Below the pieces are notes generated by a model. The model did no database searches. It had not been told where the DNA came from and saw only the letters and a list, made by a program, of their open reading frames with translations. From NCBI GenBank assembly GCA_024233305.1, contig JACKPV010000028.1, forward strand, positions 1 to 64,000: 64,000 nt of DNA, read 5' to 3'. Position 1 is the stretch's first letter. Every line of letters starts with the position of its first letter. The translations under genes and the position numbers were made by a program. Shown here one piece after another: positions 1 to 8,776 of this stretch. This DNA comes from Verrucomicrobiales bacterium. Lineage in GTDB: Bacteria > Verrucomicrobiota > Verrucomicrobiia > Limisphaerales > J093.

Positions 1-111
1 GATCCACCAAAACGTGACCGCCAGTCGGAACCGGGGAGACCACGTAAGCCCCTGGATTTCAGCGCCGACTACACGTTGGCGGCTACAGGGTGTTGAATCG
101 CTACGGCTGAG
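1..111 (+). repeat. Family A palindromic element, right arm, cut by the window start
   Basis: This stretch matches one arm of the elements at 8773-8974 (reverse orientation) and 25685-25804. Shared blocks include ACCAAAACGTGAC near the start, GGATTTCAGCGCCGACTACA in the middle and the terminal TTGAATCGNTACGGCTGAG, which ends at 111. The other arm would lie left of the window. It is non-coding. The remaining 79 bases before the DUF5989 stop hold nothing I recognise. Confidence 0.8.
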
Positions 112-190
112 GAAGGGCAGCCCGGCTTGACGCGCGGGAGCACCGGCACCGGACGCCTCCCGTCGACCACCGCGGTTTCGCGGAAGCGCC

Positions 191-391
191 CTAAAACAGC
201 GTGTAAATAAAAGGGGCAGCGCCGGTGCTGCCGAGGATGATCAGCAGGCCGAAAAGCAGGAGCACAACGATCAGCGGGATCATCCAGTACTTGCGGTTGT
301 CGCGCAGCATGCCCCAGATCTCGCGGATCAGGCTCTCCTGCTTCTGCCGGCTGGCTTCCTCGAAGCGGTTGGGGGAAGGCGTTTCGGACAT
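191..391 (-). CDS. DUF5989 family small membrane protein
   Basis: This 66-residue protein has a polar N-terminus, an EIWGMLRDNRKYWMIPL stretch, one strong transmembrane segment (about residues 37-59) and the ending APFIYTLF. That pattern is typical of DUF5989. I chose the ATG at 391, preceded by GAGAG, over a TTG at 418 that overlaps the upstream stop. It is the last gene of a three-gene unit with the SxtJ-like protein and the carbamoyltransferase. In other genomes DUF5989 proteins are found beside carbamoyltransferases and SxtJ proteins. Their molecular role is unknown. A membrane accessory to the carbamoyltransferase is an inference from context. Confidence 0.85.
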   Translation of the reverse strand: MSETPSPNRFEEASRQKQESLIREIWGMLRDNRKYWMIPLIVVLLLFGLLIILGSTGAAPFIYTLF

Positions 392-414
392 GAGACGTCT
401 CTCGGTGGTCGGTT

Positions 415-855
415 TCAATACTGTCGGAAATATCGCTCAGGATCGGCCGTGGGCTTCACGTCGTGCCAGTAGGACGCTGCGCTGTCCGCCTTCCGGCGTT
501 GCATCGAATCCCGGCCCGCCACTCTGAGCCCCAACCCGATGGCGGTCACGGGGACATAGTAGAAGAGCGCCAGCAGCACATTGCTCACCACGAAGCCAAT
601 GCAACACGCCAACCCGTACCAGACCAGATAGACCGGCCGCGCCAGAAACGGCAGGAGGTACAGAACGACCCCGACCGCACACCCGATCCCGCCCAGCCAG
701 ACGAACGGGGCCGGCGCCACGGAATCGTGCAGGAGCCGGCGCAAACCGAACAGCGCCAGCGCGAAGATCGGGAAGCCGATGATCAGGCTCAGCCCGAACC
801 GGCGCTTCTCCGCGCGATCCGGCTGCCAGTTGACCTGGGTAAACGGGTTCAACAT
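415..855 (-). CDS. SxtJ family membrane protein
   Basis: This 146-residue protein starts MLNPFTQVNW. It has about three hydrophobic segments (residues 23-42, 51-72, 80-105) and ends with a conserved-looking tail: RVAGRDSMQRRK, SYWHDV and a terminal YFRQY. Length, topology and tail match the SxtJ family, named from the saxitoxin cluster, whose biochemical role is not established. I chose the ATG at 855 because the upstream extension is low in conserved character. It lies 111 bases after the carbamoyltransferase and just before the DUF5989 gene, so the three are probably co-transcribed. Confidence 0.85.
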   Translation of the reverse strand: MLNPFTQVNWQPDRAEKRRFGLSLIIGFPIFALALFGLRRLLHDSVAPAPFVWLGGIGCAVGVVLYLLPFLARPVYLVWYGLACCIGFVVSNVLLALFYYVPVTAIGLGLRVAGRDSMQRRKADSAASYWHDVKPTADPERYFRQY

Positions 856-966
856 CGCCGTCGTGTGCGAGCCGCCCGCGGAGCCGGGACCCCGTGGCCG
901 CGTCCGCAAAGTGGTAAAAAGCCGTTCTTCATGGGCGTCTATTCGTGGCGGATCCTCCGGGCCGGG

Positions 967-2814
967 TCAATCGAGTTTGAATCCCTGCACGTACTCCGCG
1001 CGCTCCCGGTCGCTGAGTTTCGGCTGGTCCTCGCGCCGAAGCACGCAGTTTTCGAGCACGAGCAGGTCCATCTCGGTGCCGACAAAGCAACGGTAGGCAT
1101 CCTCCGGCGTGCCGACAATCGGTTCGCCGCGGATGTTGAAGCTGGTGTTGATCAGCACCCCGCAACCGGTTTGCCGCTCGAAGGCCTTCATCAACCGCCA
1201 CAACCGGCCGTGCCGGGTCTCGTCCACGGTCTGGATCCGGGCCGAGCGGTCCACGTGCGTCACCGCCGGGATGTCCGAGCGCGGCACGTTCACCCGTTTG
1301 CGCAGATCGGGATCCCGCATCGCGGCCTCCTCGTCGGCGGTCAGGGTCCGGCATCGGTCCGCCCGCACGGGTGCCACGAGCAACATGTAGGGGGACTCGC
1401 GGTCCAGCTCGAAGTAGTCCGCCACCCGGTCGGCGAGCACGATGGGCGCGAAAGGCCGGAAGGACTCGCGGTACTTGATCCGCAGATTCATCGTGGATTG
1501 CATCGCTGGCGAGCGGGCGTCGCCGATGATGCTGCGTCCGCCGAGGGCGCGCGGACCGAACTCCATCCGCCCATGAAACCACCCGACCACCGCGCCCTTC
1601 GCAATTTCATCGGCCACGACGGCAAGCAGTTCGGCTTCATTCTCGAAAAACCGATAGGGCGCCGGCCGCGAATCAAGAAACGCGCGGATCTCGTCGTTGG
1701 TGAACTGCGGACCGAGCAGGCTCCCGCGCATGCGGTCGGTGCGGGCGCCAGCACGCGGGGCTTCGAGTAGCTGGTGTTGAACGAACAGCGCCGCCCCGAG
1801 CGCGCCGCCGGCGTCCCCCGCCGCGGGTTGAATCCAGATGTCCTCGAAGATCCCGCTGCGGAGCAGCTTGCCATTGGCCACGCAGTTCAACGCCACCCCG
1901 CCTGCCAGGCAAAGACGCTTCGAGCCGGTCAGACGTTGCGCCGTCCGGGCCATGCGCAGCACCGCCTCCTCGGTCACCGCCTGAATCGAAGCGGCCAGAT
2001 CCATCTCCCGCTGGGTGATCGGGCTTTCGGGCGGGCGCGGTGGTCCGTCAAACAGGCGGTCAAAGGCGCCGTTGGTCATCGTCAGGCCCTGGCAGTAATT
2101 GAAATACTGAAGGTCGAGCCGCAATGAACCGTCGTCCCGCAGTTCCACCAGATGCTTCAATATCCGATCGACGTACCGCGGTTCGCCGTAGGGCGCCAGG
2201 CCCATGAGCTTGTATTCCCCCGAGTTGACGCGAAATCCGGTGAAGTAGGTGAAGGCGCTGTAGAGCAACCCGAGCGAATGCGGAAACCGAAGCGACTTCA
2301 ACAGGCGCAACCGATGGCCCTCGCCGTGGCCGATGGTGGCCGTGTCCCATTCCCCCACCCCGTCGATGGTAAGGATGGCCGCCTCGTCAAACGGCGACGG
2401 ATAGAAGGCGCTGGCGGCATGCGATTCGTGATGGAACGTGAAGGCGATCCGGCGACGATAGCGTCCGCCGAGGGAACGCCGGATTTCGCGGGGCAGGTGC
2501 AGCTTGGTTTTGAGCCAGAGCGGCATCGCCATCATGAACGAACGCAGGCCCTGCGGCGCGAAGATCAGGTAGGTCTCGATCAACCGGTCGAATTTCAACA
2601 GCGGTTTGTCGTAGAACACGACGTAATCCAACGCCGCCGCCGGCAAGCCCGCCTCGCGCAGACAGTAGTCAACCGCGTGGGTCGGGAACCGGTGATCGTG
2701 CTTCACCCGCGTGAACCGCTCCTCCTGCGCCGCGGCGGCAATCTCCCCGTCCACGACCAGCGCCGCAGCACTGTCGTGGTAGAAGGCCGAGATTCCCAGG
2801 ATGCTGGTGCTCAT
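967..2814 (-). CDS. Carbamoyltransferase, NodU/CmcH/TobZ family
   Basis: The protein is 615 residues, the usual length. The family makes carbamoyl-AMP from carbamoyl phosphate and ATP and moves the carbamoyl group to a hydroxyl of a sugar, antibiotic or lipid. The N-terminal Kae1-like half opens with ILGISAFYHDSAAALV and has the metal-binding HHESHA at 128-133. The glycine-rich AGGVALNCVANGK is at about 304-316. The C-terminal part has GRMEFGPRALGGRSI (415-429) and LINTSFNIRGEPIV (554-567). The acceptor cannot be read from sequence. The ATG at 2814 gives the family N-terminus. A dyad lies directly upstream. The SxtJ and DUF5989 genes follow on the same strand. Confidence 0.95.
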   Translation of the reverse strand: MSTSILGISAFYHDSAAALVVDGEIAAAAQEERFTRVKHDHRFPTHAVDYCLREAGLPAAALDYVVFYDKPLLKFDRLIETYLIFAPQGLRSFMMAMPLWLKTKLHLPREIRRSLGGRYRRRIAFTFHHESHAASAFYPSPFDEAAILTIDGVGEWDTATIGHGEGHRLRLLKSLRFPHSLGLLYSAFTYFTGFRVNSGEYKLMGLAPYGEPRYVDRILKHLVELRDDGSLRLDLQYFNYCQGLTMTNGAFDRLFDGPPRPPESPITQREMDLAASIQAVTEEAVLRMARTAQRLTGSKRLCLAGGVALNCVANGKLLRSGIFEDIWIQPAAGDAGGALGAALFVQHQLLEAPRAGARTDRMRGSLLGPQFTNDEIRAFLDSRPAPYRFFENEAELLAVVADEIAKGAVVGWFHGRMEFGPRALGGRSIIGDARSPAMQSTMNLRIKYRESFRPFAPIVLADRVADYFELDRESPYMLLVAPVRADRCRTLTADEEAAMRDPDLRKRVNVPRSDIPAVTHVDRSARIQTVDETRHGRLWRLMKAFERQTGCGVLINTSFNIRGEPIVGTPEDAYRCFVGTEMDLLVLENCVLRREDQPKLSDRERAEYVQGFKLD

Positions 2815-2819
2815 CACGT

Positions 2820-2854
2820 CAGGCCGGAGAAGGTGGTGTAGAACGTCCGGCCTG
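2820..2854. promoter_or_regulatory. Inverted repeat in front of the carbamoyltransferase
   Basis: CAGGCCGGA at 2820-2828 and TCCGGCCTG at 2846-2854 form a perfect 9-bp dyad with a 17-base spacer. It begins 6 bases upstream of the start codon on the minus strand. It lies in the 228-base gap between two divergent genes (carbamoyltransferase and NUDIX). It could be an operator or a leader hairpin that hides the ribosome site. No other element in this gap is recognisable. Confidence 0.4.
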
Positions 2855-3042
2855 TAAAGCCCGGGCTGCCCCGCCGTCGAGGCTCCCTCGAGCCGTCCGG
2901 TTCGTCGGGGCTGGTGTGGACCGCCTTTCCCGGGTGGGGTTCCCCCGGCTCCCCCGGAGATCTCCGCGGCCTGCGGTCCGTCCGGGTGGCTTCGCGGCAA
3001 TCCGGTTTGACCCCGCCGGACGCCGGCGGAAAGCTCGTGGCG

Positions 3043-3579
3043 ATGAGATTCACGTTCGAGCATTTCCGGCATTGCCCTCGCTGCGGGGCAGCGGTCGAAG
3101 CAGCGGGCAGGGACCGGCCCTTGCGGTGCGGGGCCTGCGGTTTCCTCTACTTCTTCAACGCGGCGGCGGCGGTCGGCGCCTTCGTGGTGCGGACGGACGG
3201 GCGCAGTCTGTGGTTGCGCCGCGCCCGGCCGCCCCGGGCCGGTAGCCTCGGGCTGGCCGGCGGATTCGTGGACCTTGGGGAGACGGTCGAAGCCGCTCTG
3301 CGCCGCGAACTGCGCGAGGAGGTGGGCCTGGCGCCGGATCGGTTCGACTTCATCGGCTCCGAACCGAACGAATACGAGTATGCCGACGTGAGCTACCCGG
3401 TGTGCGACCTGTTCTTCGAGGCGCGCGTGCCGGCGGAGGCGGCCATCCGCCCCCAGATCGACGAGGTGGCGGGCTGGGTCTGGCTCGCGCCGGAAGAGGT
3501 CGATCCGGAGGCGATCGCGTTCCACTCGGTCCGCCGGATCTTCGAGCGCTGGCGGGGCGGGCAGCGGACCGCTGCGTGA
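3043..3579 (+). CDS. NUDIX hydrolase with N-terminal zinc ribbon
   Basis: The protein is 178 residues. A CxxC pair at 11-14 and a second at 29-32 make a zinc ribbon, as in NudC/ADP-ribose-type NUDIX proteins. The NUDIX box is complete from G74 (then E80, R88, E89, E92, E93, G95), so it should cleave a nucleoside-diphosphate-linked substrate with Mg. The substrate is not evident: the SQPWPFPxS signature of NADH pyrophosphatases is absent. I chose the ATG at 3043, after GGCGGAAAG, because the longer reading has no family similarity. It is convergent with the deacetylase and appears monocistronic. Confidence 0.9.
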   Translation: MRFTFEHFRHCPRCGAAVEAAGRDRPLRCGACGFLYFFNAAAAVGAFVVRTDGRSLWLRRARPPRAGSLGLAGGFVDLGETVEAALRRELREEVGLAPDRFDFIGSEPNEYEYADVSYPVCDLFFEARVPAEAAIRPQIDEVAGWVWLAPEEVDPEAIAFHSVRRIFERWRGGQRTAA

Positions 3580-3684
3580 TGCCCTCCACAAACGGGAACG
3601 GGTGTTGGCCGCGCGAGTCCCGATTGGGGCCGGCCAGGAGCGAATGGCCATGTCCCGGCAGCACGCCGACGACACGGCAGCGAG

Positions 3685-4473
3685 TCAGCCGCCGGCTGGA
3701 TGACGGCGACGGAGGATCAGCGCACGGAAGCGCCCGACCCATTGCTTGAGGTTGCGGGAGGCGTACCGGGCCGTGAAACGATGGAGGGCGAACGGGTCGG
3801 TGAGGGCTTGGTTGAGGCCGTTTTCGACGGTGCAGGCGGTGGCGTAACCGGCTTCCTGGACGAGGTCGCGCACCGTCTCGTTGAAATCGCCGTAGGGATA
3901 GCAGAAGTGGCGGACGGCCACGCCAAACCGATCCTCAAGCCGCCGCCGGCTGGCCGTGATTTCCTCGCGGGCGCCAGCAGGCGGGAGGATGGTCAGACGC
4001 GGGTGAGTGAGCGTATGGGAACCAATCGCGTGTCCCGCCGCCAGCCAGCGCCGAACTCCGGCGTCGTCCATGAGCGGTTCCTGCACCTCACCCTCGGCGG
4101 CATCCCAGTCGTTCACCGCGCCGATGCGGTCAGCGACGAGAAACTGCACCGCCGTGAACCCATGCCGGTCGAGGAGGTCGAGTCCGTGGTCGAGGACGTT
4201 GCGAAAGCCATCGTCGAAAGTGACGACGATCCGGCGCGAGCCGGGCCGGCACGCCGCGGGGAAGTCGTCGAGGGAGGCGCTACGAAAGCCGGCCTGCCGA
4301 AGCTCGGCGAGTTGACGGTCGAGGAGCCGGGCGGAAACGAAGAGTCCTTTGAGCCGGGCGCCTCTGGGTCGGGGACCGAGCTTGTGATAAGTGAGGATGG
4401 GGAGGCCACTGTCAAACGCCGCCCGGAATGGCGCGAGCCGGGTGTAACAGGCGGGGAGAGGCGCCGGGGGCAT
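3685..4473 (-). CDS. Polysaccharide deacetylase (CE4, NodB-type)
   Basis: The protein is 262 residues. It has the NodB-fold catalytic motif TFDDG at 85-89 and the metal-binding SHTLTH at 152-157, followed by a CYPYGDFNETV strand. This family removes N- or O-acetyl groups from chitin-like, peptidoglycan or exopolysaccharide chains using a divalent metal. No signal peptide is obvious, so it may act on a cytoplasmic intermediate or be exported in another way. It lies 153 bases downstream of ahpC on the same strand. The substrate is unknown. Confidence 0.9.
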   Translation of the reverse strand: MPPAPLPACYTRLAPFRAAFDSGLPILTYHKLGPRPRGARLKGLFVSARLLDRQLAELRQAGFRSASLDDFPAACRPGSRRIVVTFDDGFRNVLDHGLDLLDRHGFTAVQFLVADRIGAVNDWDAAEGEVQEPLMDDAGVRRWLAAGHAIGSHTLTHPRLTILPPAGAREEITASRRRLEDRFGVAVRHFCYPYGDFNETVRDLVQEAGYATACTVENGLNQALTDPFALHRFTARYASRNLKQWVGRFRALILRRRHPAGG

Positions 4474-4626
4474 GAGCGTTTATCAGCAGGCGAAAGGCTC
4501 AACCGGGAAATGACCCGGGGGACGTGAAGGGACAGGAGGAATGGAACGGCCCCGGCCACCCGGAACCCGGTGGGATGACCGGGCTCCGGGGATGGGCGCG
4601 TGACCGCGGCCGACCGCGGTTGGAGT

Positions 4627-5235
4627 TCAGCCCTGAAGGGCTTCGTAGACCTTGCCGACGAGTGCTTCGCTAGGTTTGAGCGTCTTGGCGCCCTGTTTCC
4701 ACCGGGCGGGGCAAGCCTCGTCTGGATGCTGGGCGAGGTAGACGTTAGCTTCCATCTTGCGAACCAGTTCCCCGGCGTTGCGGCCGACATTGTAGAAGTT
4801 CACCTCGGCAGAGACGAGCTTGCCCTCGGGATTGATGACGAAGGTGCCGCGCAGATCCAGGCCGGTGGCAGGGTCGTAAACGCCGAACAACCGGCTGACG
4901 GCGCCGGTCGGGTCCGCGGCCATCGGATACTGCACGTTGGCGAGGAGCTTCTCGGTATCGCGCCAGGCGAGGTGGGAGAACTTGGTGTCGGTCGAGACGG
5001 AGAGCACCTCGGCGCCCATCGCCTTGAGGGCGGCGTACTGCTCGCCCAAATCAGCAAGCTCGGTGGGGCACACGAAGGTGAAGTCCGCCGGATAGAACAC
5101 GAGGATCGTCCATTTGCCGGCCTTCTGGAGGCCTTCGAGACTCACGCTTTCAAACTGGCGGGAGGCGGGATTGTAGGTTTCGAGTTCGAAGTTCGGCACC
5201 TGCATGCCGACGGTTACCACGTTGTTGTCACACAT
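4627..5235 (-). CDS. ahpC: Typical 2-Cys peroxiredoxin, AhpC type
   Basis: The protein is 202 residues. The peroxidatic cysteine is C56 in FYPADFTFVCPTEL and the resolving cysteine is C175 in DEACPARW. STDTKFSHLAW and DPTGAVSRLFGV are conserved AhpC/Prx1 blocks. It reduces hydrogen peroxide and organic hydroperoxides in the cytoplasm. No ahpF lies beside it, so the electron donor (thioredoxin or a distant AhpF) is not shown here. The start at 5235 gives the usual N-terminus. The gene is transcribed away from yicC across a 357-base gap. Confidence 0.95.
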   Translation of the reverse strand: MCDNNVVTVGMQVPNFELETYNPASRQFESVSLEGLQKAGKWTILVFYPADFTFVCPTELADLGEQYAALKAMGAEVLSVSTDTKFSHLAWRDTEKLLANVQYPMAADPTGAVSRLFGVYDPATGLDLRGTFVINPEGKLVSAEVNFYNVGRNAGELVRKMEANVYLAQHPDEACPARWKQGAKTLKPSEALVGKVYEALQG

Positions 5236-5592
5236 AGTTTTCTTGCGAATCCGCTTTCTGCTTCGGGTTGCGGGGGGCCGGCAGACGGGCCGGCCGGAGC
5301 CACTCCGCTGATTGCGCCACCCCGAGCCCCCAAAGAAAGCCACGGCGTGCGGGGATGTCAACCGCGACCGCGGACCGTCCGCGCCCGGGTGCGGATCCCG
5401 GCCTTTTCGGGGTGCAAGGCGGCTGGGAACATGGCGCAGGAGTGCATTCCGCTGCCCCTGCCGCCGGTCAAGCTTGCTGCGGGTTGAATCCCGCGGTCCG
5501 AGAGAGCGGAGATGCGCACGGCGTCCGGCATCGCTTGGGCTGTGCTTTTTCATCGCCCGGGCCCCGGGGACGACGGCATACTCGGCGCGCTC
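5236..5592. other. Divergent intergenic region between ahpC and yicC
   Basis: This 357-base region separates two divergent genes and should carry both promoters. I see GGCCGGCAGACGGGCCGGCC near 5276, a short GC-rich dyad, and no credible small gene. Open frames running through it are extensions of the flanking genes without family similarity. Confidence 0.4.
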
Positions 5593-6474
5593 ATGAATTC
5601 CATGACGGGATATGGCCGGGGCGAGGCTTCCCACGAGGGCACGAAGATCACCATCGAGATCAGCTCGGTGAACCGGAAACAGGCGGACATTGTGCTGCAC
5701 CTGCCGCTGCCGCTCGAGGCCCTCGAACCACGCATCCGCGACGAGGTCAACCGGTCGGTGGCGCGCGGGCGGGTGACCCTGCGCGTGACGGTGGCCTCGT
5801 CGGATGCGGCATCGGCCCGCCGCCTGCACGTGAATCACGCGCTCGCCCGGGCCTATCACCGTGAGTTCCAGCGGATCGGCGACGAACTCGGGCTTTCGGC
5901 GACGGTCACCATCGACACCATCCTGCGTGCGCCCGGGGTGCTGCAACCGGCGGTCGAGACCACCGATCCCGAAGCGCTCTGGCCGACGCTTGAAAAGGCG
6001 TTGCAGCAGGCCCTTCGCGCGCTGTTGAAGATGCGGCAGCGGGAGGGGGCGCATCTGGCGCGGGATCTCCGGCAACGGGTGGCGACCTTCCGGAAGATCG
6101 TGGGCCAGGTCCAGCGGCTGGCCCCGGAGGTCAGTCGGCGTTACCGCGCCCAGTTGCTCGAACGGGTGCGCAGCCTGGGACTCGAAGCCCTGCCGGAAAA
6201 CGACGAACGGCTGCTCAAGGAAGTGGCGTTTTTCGCCGAGCGTTCGGACATCTCCGAGGAACTTACGCGGCTGCAAAGCCACTTCCAGCAGTTCGACGAA
6301 TGCGCCCGCAGCACCGAACCGGTCGGACGCCTGCTGGATTTCCTCGCCCAGGAAATGAACCGCGAGGTCAACACCATCGGCGCCAAGGCGAACGACAGTC
6401 GGATCTCCCGGGCCGTGGTTGCCTTGAAGGCTGAACTCGAGAAATTCCGCGAACAGGTGCAGAACATCGAATGA
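5593..6474 (+). CDS. yicC: YicC family endoribonuclease
   Basis: The protein is 293 residues, the normal length for YicC. It opens with the signature MNSMTGYGRG, which fixes the start at 5593. It ends with the conserved C-terminal domain (REVNTIGAKANDSRIS, then a helix to NIE). YicC proteins are metal-dependent endoribonucleases that act on RNA in the cytoplasm. The stop overlaps the gmk start in ATGA at 6471-6474, so the two are translationally coupled. The yicC-gmk pairing is common in bacteria. Confidence 0.95.
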   Translation: MNSMTGYGRGEASHEGTKITIEISSVNRKQADIVLHLPLPLEALEPRIRDEVNRSVARGRVTLRVTVASSDAASARRLHVNHALARAYHREFQRIGDELGLSATVTIDTILRAPGVLQPAVETTDPEALWPTLEKALQQALRALLKMRQREGAHLARDLRQRVATFRKIVGQVQRLAPEVSRRYRAQLLERVRSLGLEALPENDERLLKEVAFFAERSDISEELTRLQSHFQQFDECARSTEPVGRLLDFLAQEMNREVNTIGAKANDSRISRAVVALKAELEKFREQVQNIE

Positions 6475-7106
6475 GCGCCCCGGTCGTTCCGCCGCCCCAT
6501 CCCGTGCTGCTGCTCGTCACCGGCCCGTCCGGCGGCGGCAAAACCACCGTGGCCACCCGCCTGCTCGAACAGAGTCCCGACCTGCGCCGCGTGGTCACCT
6601 GCACCACCCGCCCCCCACGCAAGGGCGAGCGTGACGGTGTCGACTACTATTTTCTCGAGCGCACTCGCTTCGAGCACGGAATCGGGCGCGGCGACTTCCT
6701 GGAACATGCCGTCGTCTACGGCAACCTCTACGGCACGCGCCGGACGGATGTCGTGGAAGGGCTCGCGGCGGGGTGGAACCTGGTCGTGAATCTGGATGTC
6801 CAGGGGGCGGAGAACCTCCGGCAGGTCAGCGCGGTCGAGCCGTTGGTGGCGCGGTCGCTGGTGACGGTGTTCCTGACTCCGGCCACGCCGGACGAACTCG
6901 AACGGCGGTTGCGGAGGCGCGCCCAGGACGACGAAGCCGTGATCCGGCAGCGTCTGGCCGAAGCGCGTTCCGAGCTGCACGCCGCAGCGACCTGCGACTA
7001 CGTGGTCTGGAGCGGAACCATCGAGGAGGACTTCCGGCGCGTGGGCGCGATCCTCGAGGCCGAACGCTGGCGGCGCGCGCGCGTGAAGATCGCGGATTGG
7101 AAGTGA
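6471..7106 (+). CDS. gmk: Guanylate kinase
   Basis: The protein is 211 residues. The P-loop is GPSGGGKT at 18-25. The GMP-binding region has TCTTRPPRKGERDGVDYYF, and the LID region has TPDELERRLRRR. It phosphorylates GMP or dGMP with ATP to the diphosphate in the cytoplasm. It begins inside the yicC stop codon (ATGA). Length and motif order are normal, and no residue appears lost. Confidence 0.97.
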   Translation: MSAPVVPPPHPVLLLVTGPSGGGKTTVATRLLEQSPDLRRVVTCTTRPPRKGERDGVDYYFLERTRFEHGIGRGDFLEHAVVYGNLYGTRRTDVVEGLAAGWNLVVNLDVQGAENLRQVSAVEPLVARSLVTVFLTPATPDELERRLRRRAQDDEAVIRQRLAEARSELHAAATCDYVVWSGTIEEDFRRVGAILEAERWRRARVKIADWK

Positions 7107-7237
7107 CCGCCGGGGATGTCCCCGGATGACACCGCCCCCAACGATTCCCGCCGTAACACCGCGAATTGACCCGCAACGGACGTTTGTGGGAGCGTGGGCC
7201 TCGCGGCCGGGATCCGAAGGCCGCCACTGACGCAACC

Positions 7238-8776
7238 ATGTTTCGCAAACCAGACCAACCGCCGTCGCCACCGTCACCGTCGTCCCCCGCCGAACCCACG
7301 ACCGGGATCTCCTCGAACCGTCCGGAGATCCGCCGCCGAATCTGGGGAATGATCGCGGTCGCGTGCTTTCTCCTGGCCGGATATCAGCTCTACGACCGCT
7401 GGTTTGCGCCGCACCCGCCGGTGGTCCGGCCGGCCCCCGAGACGCCGCTCGAACCGTTCGTCAAAGTCTACCTCGACGAACAGACCGCCTGGGCGGAGGA
7501 GGCCCCGCGGCAGTGGGAACGCCATGCCACTCTGGGCCTGATCTATGCGGCGAACGGAATCTGGGACGCGGCGCGGCAGAGCTTTCTCAACGCCGTGGCC
7601 CTGAATCCCGACGAGCCGCTCGCGGCGCTCTACGCGGCCGTTTCGCTCGAGTTTGCCGGGGATCGCCAGGCGGCCATCGCCGAATACCGCGCGGTCGCCG
7701 AGCGGTTTCCCCAACTGGCCCCCGCCACCTCGCGCCTGGCCGAAGCCCTCCTCCGGCAGGGAGACCTGGCCGAGGCCGGCACGGCGTTCACCCGCCTGAC
7801 CGCGATCGCCCCCGAGGAATGGCGCGGGTATGCCGGGCTGGCCGAAGTCAAACTCCAACAGGAAGCCACGGCAGAGGCCCTGCAACTGGCCCGGAAGGCC
7901 GTCGAACTCGCCCCCGCAGCCGCGCCGGCCCACCAGTTGCTGGGGCTCATCCTGGAGCAACTGGGCCGGACCGATGAGGCCGCCCGCGAACTCGTACCCG
8001 GCCTCAGCCCCGTCCGTCCGCCGCTTCCCGACGAATGGTCGCGCCAAGTCCCGATGCACATGCGACGCGCCCAGGACCTGGTGGCCCTGGCCCAGGACCT
8101 GATCCGCAATGGCCGGGCAGAACAGGCGGTGACCCTGCTCGCGGCCGCAGTTGAACACGACACGAACAGCGTCGGCCTGCTGACCTCGCTGGGTCTGGCG
8201 TATCAACAAACAGGCCGACCCGATCAGGCGGCGACGGTCCTGGAAACCGCCCTGCAAATCGACACCAACCACGTGCCGGCGATGGTCGGCCTGGGCGGCG
8301 CCCGCCTGTTGCTCGGAGATCCGGAAGCGGCCGGCGTGCTCGCGAAACGGGCGGTCGCCCAGGCGCCCGAGCTGCCGCAACCCCATCTGTTGACCGCCAA
8401 TGTGGCGCTGGCCCAGGAACGTAACGCCGACGCCATCACCGCCCTGGAAAAGGCGGCGGAACTGGCGCCCGGCAGCGGCCAGATCCAGATGGACCTCGGC
8501 AACATCCTGCTGCTCAACCAGGGTGAAATCGAGCCCGCCCTGGAGCACTACCAGAAGGCCGTCGACCTCGAGCCCTACCTGATCCCGGCCCACGTCCGCA
8601 TCGCCCAGATCCGCGTCCAGCAGGAACGTACGAACGACGCCCTGGCTGCCATCCGGGCGGCGTTGCGGTACGCGCCCGGCGACACGAACCTCCTGGCCTT
8701 CGAGGCTGCGCTGCTGAACCCGCCACCGACCGGCACCCCGGTCGAACCGCAGTCGCCTCCGACGCCGCAGCCCTGA
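7238..8776 (+). CDS. Membrane-anchored TPR protein
   Basis: The protein is 512 residues. A proline-rich cytoplasmic N-terminus is followed by one transmembrane segment (about 36-52). A long array of tetratricopeptide helices follows, with recurring patterns such as WDAARQSFLNAVALNPDEPL, PDQAATVLETALQIDTNHV and PALEHYQKAVDLEPYLIPAH. The tail is short and proline-rich. The TPR domain is probably periplasmic and used for protein assembly, but no partner is evident. It is 131 bases downstream of gmk. The stop codon (8774-8776) lies inside the terminus of a family A palindromic element. Confidence 0.85.
   Translation: MFRKPDQPPSPPSPSSPAEPTTGISSNRPEIRRRIWGMIAVACFLLAGYQLYDRWFAPHPPVVRPAPETPLEPFVKVYLDEQTAWAEEAPRQWERHATLGLIYAANGIWDAARQSFLNAVALNPDEPLAALYAAVSLEFAGDRQAAIAEYRAVAERFPQLAPATSRLAEALLRQGDLAEAGTAFTRLTAIAPEEWRGYAGLAEVKLQQEATAEALQLARKAVELAPAAAPAHQLLGLILEQLGRTDEAARELVPGLSPVRPPLPDEWSRQVPMHMRRAQDLVALAQDLIRNGRAEQAVTLLAAAVEHDTNSVGLLTSLGLAYQQTGRPDQAATVLETALQIDTNHVPAMVGLGGARLLLGDPEAAGVLAKRAVAQAPELPQPHLLTANVALAQERNADAITALEKAAELAPGSGQIQMDLGNILLLNQGEIEPALEHYQKAVDLEPYLIPAHVRIAQIRVQQERTNDALAAIRAALRYAPGDTNLLAFEAALLNPPPTGTPVEPQSPPTPQP

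Noticed and set aside
5236..6282. An N-terminal extension of ahpC to a much longer protein
   Set aside because: The family N-terminus begins at 5235 and the extension overlaps yicC on the other strand.
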